The position numbers and the translations under genes were made by a program. Below, piece after piece: positions 39,494-49,460 of a stretch of 64,000 nucleotides of DNA. The DNA lies in assembly GCA_028819845.1 (NCBI GenBank), contig JAPPKS010000012.1, positions 124,001 through 188,000 on the forward strand, written 5' to 3'. The notes under the pieces are model-generated. The model worked only from the letters and a program-made list of their open reading frames with translations. It was not told where the DNA came from and ran no database searches. Origin of the DNA: Candidatus Poribacteria bacterium (GTDB lineage Bacteria; Poribacteria; WGA-4E; PCPOR2b). Each line of letters begins with the position of its first letter. The stretch's first letter is position 1.

Positions 39494-40240
39494 TTAGCGG
39501 AAGGTTAAGCCAATTCCAAAGGTAGTATCCGAATGGTCGAACGAGAATGAAAACGCGCCGTGGGCGATAACAGTGGAAGATAAGTGAAGTTCCATTCCAA
39601 TTTGGGCGCCTGTACTGCCTTCATCTTCGCTATCGTCAAAATTGTGTCGTTTATCAGTAACCGTTGTCCATATATGGGTGTACGAAATCCCAAAATACGG
39701 CGTCAACCTCATCCCGGATTCGGTTACTATGCGCTTTAAAAGCCCGCCCATACCGGTCAGCCCCAGAGCGCGTGCGCTCTCACGTGTCTCTGATCCAACA
39801 ACCTCGTTGGCGAAACTAGCGCCGCCTTCAATTGTGAGAAAGGTATCAAAACCCGTTTGTTGCAACGGGTCCATATACTGGATGCTTAGTCAAATTGAAG
39901 GTAATGGAGGTATTTCGACCCCAGGTCTAAAATCCACAGTGTCGTCGTCAACAAATCGCATACCGCCAGCACCTTGGACTTTTGCCCCAAAATCAATTCC
40001 GAATTCGAGTGCGTCGCTGACTATCGGAGTATTCTCCATAAATTGGAGGCCGAACCCGTAAGCACTCTCATCTTTCCCCAACTTCAGGAAACTGAGTTGG
40101 CTATGGGCGGCAACCGGATACACTAAACCAATAAGGAATGTAGCGGTAAGCAATAGACAGAAAACGGTGTACTCGTATCCTTTGACAGGGAATTGTTTTC
40201 GCGCCGGGCGTCGGCATTTCTTACTATCCTTGTCTTTCAT
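39494..40240 (-). pseudogene. Predicted outer-membrane beta-barrel protein interrupted by an in-frame TGA
   Basis: One frame from ATG 40240 to the stop at 39494 encodes 248 positions, with a signal peptide (hydrophobic about 28-43, ending VAAHS), alternating beta strands, and a C-terminus in GIGLTFR. Codon 117, at 39890-39892, is TGA, and coding quality is equal on both sides with no frame change. It may be a fresh nonsense mutation, a sequencing error (TGG or CGA to TGA), or recoding. A 7 bp perfect hairpin with a 6-base loop follows 19 bases after the TGA (39851-39870). It belongs to the local group of barrel genes. Confidence 0.65.
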
Positions 40241-40417
40241 AGCTCCTCCTCAATATAGTGATGGCTTATGATACCACTTGAAACCTTTCTAAGCAACACG
40301 AAAAACTGCTACACCGATCGACGGAAACTTCTCCCATCATGTATAATTGCAGCTATCCACGAGACCTGGTGTAGGTAGGGCTGAACGGTTTAGCAAAGTA
40401 TCAAAACTAGGTGTAGC

Positions 40418-40915
40418 GTGAATTTAAATATGATTAAACTTGTTGGAGTGCTTCTAGCGGTTGTGGCTATAGCCGTTGTCATGCTTATTTTCACCGTCAC
40501 CCTTATACACAGCGACTCCTTTGTACGTCCCACTTCATCTGAGTTCGAAAGTGTTGAACTTGATACGACAGAACAATCGCCAAATAATCTAGGTTTGTCT
40601 ACCGAAGTTGACTTTTTGTTTGAGAGACCTAGATGGTTGCCGGGTGGGGTGACTCAAATTATACCAACTGTCGGGGTGAATTTTGGGTTCATGCGACCGA
40701 TCGCATCTGGGTATGCGTTTGGAAGGTCATTCAAGGTCGGTACGAGTGCAACACTTTCCGATGAAGAGTTAGGTTCTACCTCAAAACATCGCATTTCCTT
40801 TGAATCAGGCATGCGCGTTTACCTATCCCCTACGCAGTATGTGTTGATTACTTGCGGAAGACGGTATGACAAAGATAGCGTCACGACAAACTTTAAGACG
40901 GCGTTGCGGCTTTAA
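40418..40915 (+). CDS. Small envelope protein with N-terminal helix and beta-rich domain
   Basis: A 165-residue protein starting at GTG 40418 behind AGGTG; an ATG four codons later is an alternative. One membrane helix (about residues 7-28) precedes a beta-rich part with IIPTVGVNFGFMRPI and RISFESGMRVYLSP, which read like barrel strands similar in style to the neighbouring barrel genes. A domain of about 130 residues could supply only a small barrel or part of one. No family recognised. It is divergent from the interrupted barrel gene, 177 bp apart. Confidence 0.55.
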   Translation: MNLNMIKLVGVLLAVVAIAVVMLIFTVTLIHSDSFVRPTSSEFESVELDTTEQSPNNLGLSTEVDFLFERPRWLPGGVTQIIPTVGVNFGFMRPIASGYAFGRSFKVGTSATLSDEELGSTSKHRISFESGMRVYLSPTQYVLITCGRRYDKDSVTTNFKTALRL

Positions 40916-40964
40916 TGTTGGCGCGCACCCAGTTAGATGACAACGGTGCAATCACGATGCGTTA

Positions 40965-42203
40965 TTGGAAAGCAAACCGATAATTGTGCGAGGTTCCAGC
41001 GCAAATATAACCAAGTTCTATGTCAGCTCGGCGCTCGGCGGCTTTACGTTATTTCACGGCGTGTTGGGCTTTTACATGCGGCAGATTGGATTTTCGTACA
41101 CCCAAATCTTCTTTTTAGCCGCGCTGTACGAAATATTGGTATTTCTATTGGAAATACCGACTGGCGTATTTGCAGACCGTTTCGGGCTTAAAAAGTGTGC
41201 AGTCCTAGGACACTTCATCTCCGCCGCCAGTTGTTTTCCGATTGCACTGTTTCCGACATCTTACAGCGTGTTCCTTCTCTGGAGCTTGTTGTCAGCGATA
41301 AGCACGACACTGAATTCCGGATCGGTAGAGGCGCTCCAATTCGAGTCGCTGCGGGATATATCGCGCGAAGCAGAATACACAAAGTTGCGCGGCAGATTGG
41401 CCGCTATCGGCGGCTTGTCAATGCCGGTTGGGGCTTTTATCGGCGGTATTCTCTGTGAAAACATCGGTTTTGGAAGAGTAGCCGCGCTCGGCGGCTTGAC
41501 CGGACTATTTATTGCGGCAGTTTATGTCAGTATGAACGAACCGATCGAGGTTCAGCTAGCGCGCGAAAGTTTGACAGCTCAAAGCATATTTAAGCGGATA
41601 GCCGAAAACTTTCGGTTTATTAAAAAGGATAGGGAATTAACCGGAGTCATCATCGCCGGAGCGGTAGTTTATGCAGCGTATCTTCTGATTAATAACTACT
41701 CGCAGCCGTGTTTGGAAGAGGCGGGAATACAGTCGTATCGAATTGTAGGCTTGGTTAGCGGCACCTTTATGCTCGCGTTCGCCGCTGTATCGTGGTGGGC
41801 GGGATATTTGACGCAACGCATCGGGGCGAAAGGCATATTCCTATGGCTGTCGGGCGTGCCGATTTTGAGTTTAGTAGGGTTGGGAAAACTTAAAGGCACC
41901 ACGCTATTAGCGCCGCTTTATCTCTCCAGATTGGGCGAAGGCGTTGCCGAGCCTGTCATCTCGAACCGGTTGCTGCAGAAAAGCCCAGTGGGAAAAAGCG
42001 CAACGCTCCTTTCCACGCATAGCCTGCTTACATCGCTGGTGTTTTCCATATGGAGTATGGCGAGCGGTTATGGTCTGGACAATGTTGGTCGATTCTTAAC
42101 GTTTTCTGCAGGTGCAGCCATTGCGCTTATGATTATGATCTGGAACGGGCGCTGGGTAGTACGAACAAACGACTTAAATTCGCCAAACCAAGCGGGTTAT
42201 TGA
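40965..42203 (+). CDS. Major facilitator superfamily transporter
   Basis: A 412-residue protein with about twelve membrane segments. The MFS motif A is visible as GVFADRFGLKK after the second helix (about residues 68-78), and a central cytoplasmic loop lies near 185-210. The start is taken as TTG 40965, since no ATG lies in frame before the first helix; this start is uncertain. The substrate is not readable. It is followed closely by the GH127-like genes, so uptake of a sugar or a breakdown product is possible. Confidence 0.82.
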   Translation: MESKPIIVRGSSANITKFYVSSALGGFTLFHGVLGFYMRQIGFSYTQIFFLAALYEILVFLLEIPTGVFADRFGLKKCAVLGHFISAASCFPIALFPTSYSVFLLWSLLSAISTTLNSGSVEALQFESLRDISREAEYTKLRGRLAAIGGLSMPVGAFIGGILCENIGFGRVAALGGLTGLFIAAVYVSMNEPIEVQLARESLTAQSIFKRIAENFRFIKKDRELTGVIIAGAVVYAAYLLINNYSQPCLEEAGIQSYRIVGLVSGTFMLAFAAVSWWAGYLTQRIGAKGIFLWLSGVPILSLVGLGKLKGTTLLAPLYLSRLGEGVAEPVISNRLLQKSPVGKSATLLSTHSLLTSLVFSIWSMASGYGLDNVGRFLTFSAGAAIALMIMIWNGRWVVRTNDLNSPNQAGY

Positions 42204-42414
42204 GATTTTGTGTGGAGATTTATTTTTGCTGCGTATTACGGAAACACATAACGGCGCTGCCTTAAGATTTTTATCACGGCATGGACCATTCTTCAATTTC
42301 AGGCAGCGCAAAGGTTGGAATCCGTTGCTTCCAATTCTTCTCACAGTTCAACTGATCGGTCTGATGGATATGCTTTTCGCGGTGGAGGGAAACGGTAAGC
42401 GTAAGGAGGAATCA

Positions 42415-44058
42415 ATGATGCAAAGTGAACAACAAATGGAAACACCCAACACACTCGATTTGGTAGATCGGGCGCGGTTTGCCATCAACGCGATGACACG
42501 AAGTACCAATCCGGAAGCGGAGCACGCGGTCTACTTCACCGGGGTGCTCCACCGCAATCCGCCGACGCTACTGAGGGAGATCCCGCTGTACGGAAAATTC
42601 ATGGAAGGGATGGCGTTAATGCGTATCATGACGAGCGGCGAATTCGACACGCGCCCACCTACGCAACCCGTGGATTTTAACCGGCACGTGGACCGTGTCT
42701 GGCGGGAAGCCTTTCTGCGCAAGCTAGAGAATCAGGAACTTTCATTAGTCGGCGCCGAAGGCGGACGGCAGCTCGCATGGTTGGCGATTCAATATAAGCA
42801 GACCCAAGACTCAATGTGGAAAGAACTCGGCGAAACGGTGATTCAGCGGGCGCTAAAAACGACGGTCCATCAAAACGGCTACTGCTATTTCCCGACTGAC
42901 GCGGAAGGCACAATGCCGACGGCATGGGGGGCTACCTACCAAGGGTGGACGCTCCAGGGCGTGACCCAGTTTTATATGGCGACCGGCTCTGAAGCGGCAC
43001 TGGAACTGGCGGGTAAACTCGCCCGCTACTTGAAAGATCACTCCGGCATGTTTGATGCCGACGGGCGTTTTCTCGCACGCCACGACGTTGATGTTCCGCT
43101 CAACCCGCCGGCAACACGTGGACCTGCGCTGCATTTCCATCACAACGGCAACACGATGGAAGCGCTCTCGGAGTATGCGTGGGCGAGCGGCGAATCGGAA
43201 TTTGGCGAATTCGCCAAGAGATGCTATGAATACGCCCGTTCACGCCCCGACTCATCTCCGCTCATCGGCTTTTTTCAAGAGTACATTGACGATTGGCCCG
43301 ATAACCGCGGCGTCATAGACTGCGAAACCTGTTGCGTCGTTGACATGCTGCTGACGGCGCTCTGGATGACGAAGGCGGGCGTAGGGGATTATTGGGACGA
43401 TATCGACCGATATTTGCGAAACCAGTTCGCCGAGATGCAGATGACCTCCGGCGATTGGTTAACCCGGATGACAGAAGAGCTGCCGTATCGGCCGCCGGGC
43501 GAGGGCGAGATTGCCATGGGTTCGCCTCAGCGCTGGGTCGGCACATTCGCCGGTTGGGCGACTGCCAACGACTTCTTCGCCATCGGCGCGGGTCCCGGCA
43601 TAATGCACTGCTGCACCGGCAACGGGTCACGGGCACTTTACTACCTATGGGAAAATATGCTGGAGTTCAGCGGCGGGGAGTTACAGCTCCATCTACTGCT
43701 CAACCGAAAATCTCCGTGGGTCGAGGTCAGCAGCCGCATCCCGTATGAAGGCAAAGTCGAATTGAAGGTAAAGGAGGCTTGTGACAATATTTCGGTTCGG
43801 GCACCCGAATGGGTCGGAAGTTCAAACGGCGCACTGTCGTGCCGCGTTAACGGCACCCCTCGCAAACTCCGTTGGAAGGGCCGCTATGTTCACATCGGCA
43901 AAGCCGCGCCCGGTGATAAAGTTGAAATTGCATTTCCGATATCGGAACGAACGGTTAAAGAAACAGTGGGCGGTGTGCCGTACACGCTTGTAATCAGGGG
44001 CAATAACGTAATTTCCATCTCACCGCCGGGGAAGAATTATCCTTTTTATAACCGATAA
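42415..44058 (+). CDS. GH127 (DUF1680)-like glycoside hydrolase, copy 1
   Basis: About 547 residues with the (alpha/alpha)6 barrel features of beta-L-arabinofuranosidase relatives. The zinc/nucleophile pieces of GH127 are visible as CETCCVVDM (residues about 372-380 of the long frame) and HCCTGNGSRALYYLWE (about 470-485), which correspond to the Glu-x-Cys and Cys-Cys sites in known enzymes. AAGGAGGA ends four bases before ATG 42415 and seven before ATG 42418, which fixes this start. The frame stays open to 42208 and encodes a signal-like helix similar to that of copy 2. Its expected ATG at 42281 is out of frame by one base, so export may be lost. The next gene is a close paralogue. Confidence 0.8.
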   Translation: MMQSEQQMETPNTLDLVDRARFAINAMTRSTNPEAEHAVYFTGVLHRNPPTLLREIPLYGKFMEGMALMRIMTSGEFDTRPPTQPVDFNRHVDRVWREAFLRKLENQELSLVGAEGGRQLAWLAIQYKQTQDSMWKELGETVIQRALKTTVHQNGYCYFPTDAEGTMPTAWGATYQGWTLQGVTQFYMATGSEAALELAGKLARYLKDHSGMFDADGRFLARHDVDVPLNPPATRGPALHFHHNGNTMEALSEYAWASGESEFGEFAKRCYEYARSRPDSSPLIGFFQEYIDDWPDNRGVIDCETCCVVDMLLTALWMTKAGVGDYWDDIDRYLRNQFAEMQMTSGDWLTRMTEELPYRPPGEGEIAMGSPQRWVGTFAGWATANDFFAIGAGPGIMHCCTGNGSRALYYLWENMLEFSGGELQLHLLLNRKSPWVEVSSRIPYEGKVELKVKEACDNISVRAPEWVGSSNGALSCRVNGTPRKLRWKGRYVHIGKAAPGDKVEIAFPISERTVKETVGGVPYTLVIRGNNVISISPPGKNYPFYNR

Positions 44059-44229
44059 TGGATTTGCGCCTGTCTTAAGCTAACTAATCTGAACAAACGC
44101 GACCTCAATTTGATTCATGGTAGTTTATTATGCGCCGCACAATTCAACCTGCCTACTGAAGTCAATGACGATGATATGACATATTCCAACGATTCACTAA
44201 TCAGTCTTATAGAAAAAGACCCATCAACA

Positions 44230-46011
44230 ATGAGACGGTTATTCAATTTCAATCCCTCGAAATGTTGGAAACTGAGACTCCCATTTATCCGCGCGATTCT
44301 GCCGCTCGGGTTGATTGCCGCCGTTTTCGTTTCGGGGGGCTACGGAAAGCTCAAGGAGGAACCAACGATGCAAAATGAACAATTAGCAGAGGCGCCCAAC
44401 ACGCTAGATTTGGTAGAGCGGGCTGGGTATGCGATTAACGCGATGACGCGAAGTACAAATCCGGAAGCGGAATACGCGGTCTACTTCACCGGCGTGCTCC
44501 ACCGCAACCCGCCGACCCTGTCAGGGCAAATTCCGCTTTACGGAAAATTCATGGAAGGGACAGCGTTGATGCGCATCATGACGAGCGGCGAATTCAACAT
44601 GCGCCCAGCTACCCAACCCAAGGATTTCAATCGACACGTGGACCGCGTCTGGCATGATGCCTTTCTGCGGTTACTTACCGAACATAAGCCGGTGCTTACG
44701 GGACCCGAAGGCGGACGGCAACTCGCATGGTTAGCCATTCAGTATCGCCAGACGAATGACGCAATGTGGAAAGAACTCGGTGAATCGGCGATTCAGCGCG
44801 CGCTTGATGCGGCAGTCCATCAAGATGGCTTCTGTTATTTCCCGCACGGGGCAGAAGTGACGATGCCGACGGGTTGGGGGGCGACCTATCAAGGGTGGAC
44901 GCTTCAAGGGTTGAGCCAGTTTTATATTGCGACCGGTTCGGACGTTGCACTGGAACTGGCGGGCAAACTTGCCCGCTATTTGAAGGATCACGCCGGTGTT
45001 TTTGATGCAGACGGACGGTTTCTATCGCGCCACGGCGATTCCATTCCGCACAGCCCGCCAGCCACACGTGGACCTGCACTGCATTTCCACCACAACGGCA
45101 ATGCGATGGAAGGGCTGATGGAGTACGCGTTGGCGAGCGGCGATGCGGAATATGCTGAATTCGCGAAAAAATGCTATGAATACGCCCGTTCGCTCCCCGA
45201 CTCATCGCCGCTTATCGGCTTTTTTCAGGAGTACATTGACGATTGGCCCGATAACCGCGGCGTCATTGACTGCGAAACCTGCTGTGTTGTTGACATGATG
45301 CTGACGGCGCTCTGGATGACGAAGGCGGGTGTTGGCGATTATTGGGACGACATTGACCGGTACATGCGGAACCAGTTCGCCGAGATGCAGATGACCACCG
45401 GAGATTGGCTGGAAAAAATGAATGAAGGGCTATCATATCAACCGCCGGGCGATGATGAGATTGCGATGGGTTCACCTCAGCGTTGGATCGGCACCTTCGC
45501 CGGTTGGGCGACTGCCAATGACTTCTTCGCCATCGGTGCAGGTCCAGGTATTATGCACTGCTGCACCGGCAACGGGTCACGGGCGCTTTACTATCTCTGG
45601 GAAAATACGCTAGAATACAACGACGGAGAGTTACGGCTCAATCTGCTTCTCAACCGGCAATCTCCATGGGTGCAAGTCAGCAGCCATATCCCGTATGAAG
45701 GCAAGGTTGAGTTGAAGGTCAAGGCGGGGTGTGAAAATATTGCCGTTCGTGCGCCCGAATGGGTGGAAGGGTCAAGCGGCGTACTGTCGTGCCGCGTCAA
45801 CGGCGCCGTCCGCAAACTCAGTTGGAAGGACCGCTATGTGCACATCGGCGAAGCGGCGCCCGGAGATACGGTTGAACTCGCGTTTCCGATATCGGAACGG
45901 ACGGTCGAGGAAACAGTTGGCGGCGTACGTTACACGCTTGTAATCAGGGGCAATAACGTGGTTTCCATCTCACCAAGGGGAAAGAATTACCCGTTCTACC
46001 ACCGCAATTAA
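44230..46011 (+). CDS. GH127 (DUF1680)-like glycoside hydrolase, copy 2
   Basis: About 593 residues from ATG 44230, very similar to copy 1 along the whole catalytic region, with the same CETCCVVDM and HCCTGNGSRALYYLWE sites. The upstream ATG gives a hydrophobic N-terminal segment (LPFIRAILPLGLIAAVFV), so this copy can be exported. A strong AAGGAGGA before ATG 44368 offers an internal start without it. The two genes are a recent tandem duplication. The true glycoside is unknown; arabinofuranosides are the family precedent. Loose assignment to GH127 rests on the Cys/Glu motifs. Confidence 0.8.
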   Translation: MRRLFNFNPSKCWKLRLPFIRAILPLGLIAAVFVSGGYGKLKEEPTMQNEQLAEAPNTLDLVERAGYAINAMTRSTNPEAEYAVYFTGVLHRNPPTLSGQIPLYGKFMEGTALMRIMTSGEFNMRPATQPKDFNRHVDRVWHDAFLRLLTEHKPVLTGPEGGRQLAWLAIQYRQTNDAMWKELGESAIQRALDAAVHQDGFCYFPHGAEVTMPTGWGATYQGWTLQGLSQFYIATGSDVALELAGKLARYLKDHAGVFDADGRFLSRHGDSIPHSPPATRGPALHFHHNGNAMEGLMEYALASGDAEYAEFAKKCYEYARSLPDSSPLIGFFQEYIDDWPDNRGVIDCETCCVVDMMLTALWMTKAGVGDYWDDIDRYMRNQFAEMQMTTGDWLEKMNEGLSYQPPGDDEIAMGSPQRWIGTFAGWATANDFFAIGAGPGIMHCCTGNGSRALYYLWENTLEYNDGELRLNLLLNRQSPWVQVSSHIPYEGKVELKVKAGCENIAVRAPEWVEGSSGVLSCRVNGAVRKLSWKDRYVHIGEAAPGDTVELAFPISERTVEETVGGVRYTLVIRGNNVVSISPRGKNYPFYHRN

Positions 46012-46063
46012 ATCGGCACGGAGAACCCCATGCACTCACCCAAATAACGGAAAAAACGTTCAA

Positions 46064-46369
46064 TCAGCACTTGACTTGGATTTCGCCGTCTTCAACGAGG
46101 ATGTCATAAGATTTCACTTGTAACCGCACATCGGTGCGGCACACGCCGGTTTCGACATCGTATGCGTAGCCGTGAACCGGACAGATTGCCAAGCCGTTTT
46201 TGATGCGTCCTCTGCCGAGTGACCCCAAGGCGTGGGCGCATGTATTATTAAGCGCGTAGAATTTTTCGCCATCGTTGAAAACCGCAACACGTTTTCCGTT
46301 TACGGTGAAGGCTTTCCCCCGCCCGACGGGTATATCCGACGTCTTTGCCACGGGCGTATAAGATGACAT
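46064..46369 (-). CDS. Rieske [2Fe-2S] ferredoxin, NirD-like
   Basis: A 101-residue small Rieske protein. The cluster ligands are seen as CAHALGSLGRG (Cys-x-His) and CPVHGYAYD (Cys-x2-His), spaced as in NirD and dioxygenase ferredoxins. The hairpin Cys pair of cytochrome bc-type Rieske proteins is missing. GAGGAG lies just before the ATG. It stands alone, so it may feed electrons to an oxygenase encoded elsewhere; a nitrite reductase large subunit is not adjacent. Confidence 0.88.
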   Translation of the reverse strand: MSSYTPVAKTSDIPVGRGKAFTVNGKRVAVFNDGEKFYALNNTCAHALGSLGRGRIKNGLAICPVHGYAYDVETGVCRTDVRLQVKSYDILVEDGEIQVKC

Positions 46370-46420
46370 CGCGTTTCTCCTCTTGAGTTAAACTTTCTTC
46401 AGTATAAAAAACGACACAGA

Positions 46421-46627
46421 CTAGGGCGTGTTGACATTTGGCATCCCGTAGGTTGAATTGAACGGTTAAACGGCAGTCCCTATCAAGTACAAAGGAATCT
46501 TTTGTAACACAATCTGTTAGATTGTGATCCGAGCCCGCAAACTAACAGTTTGCGCTACTTATATCAGATTATCCAATGGTGACAACGTTTGCCGAATCAG
46601 TAGCCTCAAAATGTCAACAGAACCTAG
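46421..46627. mobile_element. MITE-like element with CTAG target duplication, plus a solo left end
   Basis: The ends match those of the element at 31288-31477: GGCGTGTTGACATTT at the left, AAAATGTCAACAGAAC at the right, flanked by CTAG on both sides. The interior has two hairpins: CACAATCT/AGATTGTG near 46509-46530 and GCAAACT/AGTTTGC near 46535-46555. Directly after the right CTAG, a further left end (GGCGTGTTGACA) begins at 46628 without a visible partner. Confidence 0.65.
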
Positions 46628-46756
46628 GGCGTGTTGACAAATTAGTCATGACAGCACAGCCTAGTAGGAACGACAATTAAACGCATTGGCAAGTCCATTG
46701 TTTGCTGTTCCCATTTTACATTGATTCACGGCGGATTGTAAAGCGGCAAGGGTGTT

Positions 46757-48862
46757 CTACGCATTTTGAGCATCATCATCTTCCATCTTCTTAACCAACC
46801 GGTCAATCCTTTGAAACTGCCACGTCCAGCGGATATTGTAGAGAAATTGCCTGAGGTCAAATCGATTGTCATCAGGCGAATAGGATTCCGCATGATATGA
46901 AGGCGTCAACGTAGTCATCTTATGGCGGTTGAGTGAATAGTGGTAGAAAAAATACTTGACCTTTGCAGCTACTTCTTGGCGCGAAAGATGATGCCACTCA
47001 TGAACCAGTTTCTCAAACATGTTTACGGGACCGCAACGGTCTATTTTGCGGAGTCTTCCGAACCGGCTAAGTTCTTGGTAGGTCAACCCCATGTCCGCTT
47101 CGTCTTCCTGTGTATATGACTCGGTGATGGGTTCTAGCTCCGCTGTCGGCGGCGCGTCCAAAACATCGTTAAGAATAGTATACCCCAGATTTTCCGCCGC
47201 CCACCGCAAAAACCGGCGGAGATCCGTCTTGCTTATTCCCCCAATCGGATTTATGTCTGCACTGCTGCAGTCGTACTTTGTTACGTAGCCGCGCAGGCTT
47301 TCGTCCACATTCGCCGTTCCCAGCACCAGCAATACCCCGCGTTTGCCGCGCACCCACGGCAACAGTTGCGCCAACAGATAAGAAAACACCATGCGCAGGC
47401 GCGCTTGGATGTTCTGCAAAGCGGTGTTTTCGGACGCCGTGCCGCCGTCCACCTTGAACCGCGGGGTTTTTTGGGTCAGCTTCATAAAGAGAGAGAGCAT
47501 CGCGGCGACGACGGAATCAATGTTGACATTCAGGTGGTACGCACCAATTTGATCCGCCAGCTTTTTAGCGCGCGTACGGGTCACGTTTGAGCTGTTCACA
47601 GTCGCCAGATAGCATGTGTGGAGAATTCGGTTGGCGAATTCACGCGCATCGGTCGGCAGATAGCCGCCCGCCTCGTCTTCTCCGGCGATGCGGCGAGCGT
47701 CTCGGATGACCGCACGATTCCCCGCCTTTGCTTCTTTGGCTACCATTTGACACATCGATCCGACCAAGGTAGCGACCGTGGAACTATCCGCACCGCCCGA
47801 GATTGGCAGAAAATACCCCGCTGCACCGGAGCGCCTCAGATAATCCCATAGCCAGCACGCCGGGCCGTAAGCAATTTCTCCTTCCGGTGTGTGATAGCGA
47901 AGCTCAATCGGCGGGGACGGCGCAAGTCCATAATCTTCGGCGGTAAGGTCGAAATCCACAGCAACTCTGGGAACTAACTCCGATTGGCTCGCCTGCACGC
48001 CGCGGCTAGTTTTCGCCCCGCGATACGAGCGGACATCTTCCAAATCGAGCGTGGCGGTTAACACTTCGATGTCGTTTAGCGAAAACTGTGTTCCTTGCGC
48101 CACAATCTCGCCGTTAACGGCTATCATGGCACAGCCGTCGAAGTAAAGACGTCCCCCATCGCAGCCTTGCTGGTTTGCATAGAGGTAGATCCCGCCGGCT
48201 TTTGACGTGGCGTTGCGGATGAGATTTACGCGCTGGTCGAGTTTACGAAGTTCGTGATGCGATCCCGATGCGTTGGTGATAATCTCAACCCCGTTCAAGC
48301 TGAGGTAGATATGCGGGCTATTCGGTGCAAAAAGCCCCTCACAAGTTTCCGCCGCAAGCACAGTGTCGCGCGTCGCGACGGCGGCATCGCCGAACGGGAC
48401 GGTATCCTGACCCGTGATTTCCCGAATCATGCGCGGCAGATAGAAGTCTTCTAGCGTCTTGGAATGCTGCCACGCTGCGAACCACCGCATTTCACGGTAA
48501 TTTCCGTCCGCCGCGAGAATCGGCTTCGGTATAATCAGGACAATTTTTCGATCCAGCACGAGAATGCGGCAGTTGTACCGCACATTTTTGTGCATCACCG
48601 GCATCCCGATATCGCAAAGCATGCTTGTTGTCAAATCCCCACTGAGTATCTCGGCGAGGCATTCCCACGAATGAAGAAAAGTATCCTGCTCCAAAAAATG
48701 ATCTTCGCATCCGTAACCGGAAATCTCTAATTCGGGACCTACGCGATACCGTGCTCCTTTTTCTTTTGCAATCTGAATCGAGGCGACAATTCGCTCAAGA
48801 TTTCCTTCGAAGTCCATCGCCCATTGATTGAGGTTACAGGTCGCGAGGGTTACTAATTTCAT
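46757..48862 (-). CDS. nadE: Glutamine-dependent NAD+ synthetase, eukaryote-like long form
   Basis: A 701-residue enzyme converting NaAD to NAD+ with glutamine as nitrogen donor. The N-terminal nitrilase-type glutaminase has Glu in [10 protein letters not shown], Lys in [16 protein letters not shown] and Cys in [11 protein letters not shown]. The synthetase domain has the PP-loop [14 protein letters not shown] (about 357-370) and [13 protein letters not shown]. The opening [16 protein letters not shown] and the whole N-domain follow animal and yeast Qns1/NADSYN1 closely, far more than typical bacterial NadE. Single gene, weak RBS. Confidence 0.93.
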   Translation of the reverse strand: MKLVTLATCNLNQWAMDFEGNLERIVASIQIAKEKGARYRVGPELEISGYGCEDHFLEQDTFLHSWECLAEILSGDLTTSMLCDIGMPVMHKNVRYNCRILVLDRKIVLIIPKPILAADGNYREMRWFAAWQHSKTLEDFYLPRMIREITGQDTVPFGDAAVATRDTVLAAETCEGLFAPNSPHIYLSLNGVEIITNASGSHHELRKLDQRVNLIRNATSKAGGIYLYANQQGCDGGRLYFDGCAMIAVNGEIVAQGTQFSLNDIEVLTATLDLEDVRSYRGAKTSRGVQASQSELVPRVAVDFDLTAEDYGLAPSPPIELRYHTPEGEIAYGPACWLWDYLRRSGAAGYFLPISGGADSSTVATLVGSMCQMVAKEAKAGNRAVIRDARRIAGEDEAGGYLPTDAREFANRILHTCYLATVNSSNVTRTRAKKLADQIGAYHLNVNIDSVVAAMLSLFMKLTQKTPRFKVDGGTASENTALQNIQARLRMVFSYLLAQLLPWVRGKRGVLLVLGTANVDESLRGYVTKYDCSSADINPIGGISKTDLRRFLRWAAENLGYTILNDVLDAPPTAELEPITESYTQEDEADMGLTYQELSRFGRLRKIDRCGPVNMFEKLVHEWHHLSRQEVAAKVKYFFYHYSLNRHKMTTLTPSYHAESYSPDDNRFDLRQFLYNIRWTWQFQRIDRLVKKMEDDDAQNA

Positions 48863-49460
48863 AGTTTTTCCGTTTCGTGCCAGAGTTACAGTTCCGGTCA
48901 GAAGCCAAATGCCCTACCGCCGATATTCCTTATTCACTCGTACCTTTATTGCATCGTGCAAGATACGGCAGTCTAGTGTTTTACGCGAGGTTGGCGATGA
49001 AAAACGCCGAACATTTTATCATAACATCGGTGTGCATGCGAAAGATAACGGTTCGCCGCAGCGTTACTGAGGTGCTGGAAGCCCGGCAAAACAGCGGCCC
49101 GCACCGTGAATTTGGAGACAAAATTTCACAGTTTTCACAGTAAACTGAAAAAACGGGAAACGAAATATGCCCACAAACATAGGTGAGGAGCGGGTTCAGT
49201 CGACTGTTAAGAAAATGTTACTGTGAAATTTTCATAGTTTTGGCTGTTACACAGTTGAACGTCCAAAGGCTCGTATTAGGGCAATTCATTGCCCGTTTTT
49301 ACACATGAAATCTGTCAGACCGAGAAAGTGAATGGCCTGCCGGACGCGCAATTGATTGCGCGACTACGAACCTCTACCATGGTGCGCTCAAACCGTCAAG
49401 CGATTTCCACCCGAGTTCCGCGAGTAGGAGGACGGAGGATTGTGGTATAAGTTGGTCTGA
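48863..49460. repeat. Intergenic region with inverted repeats
   Basis: No gene is visible in these 598 bp. A 12 bp inverted repeat AAAATTTCACAG / CTGTGAAATTTT (49120-49131 and 49221-49232) has a second half-site TTTCACAGTAA/TTACTGTGAAA beside it. Two short hairpins follow: GGGCAAT/ATTGCCC at 49279-49294 and CGCGCAAT/ATTGCGCG at 49345-49362. The latter pair look like dispersed palindromic repeats rather than terminators of the flanking minus-strand genes. Confidence 0.6.

Noticed and set aside
49279-49300. Rho-independent terminator
   Set aside because: The hairpin has its T-run on the plus strand, while the flanking genes are on the minus strand. More likely a dispersed palindrome.
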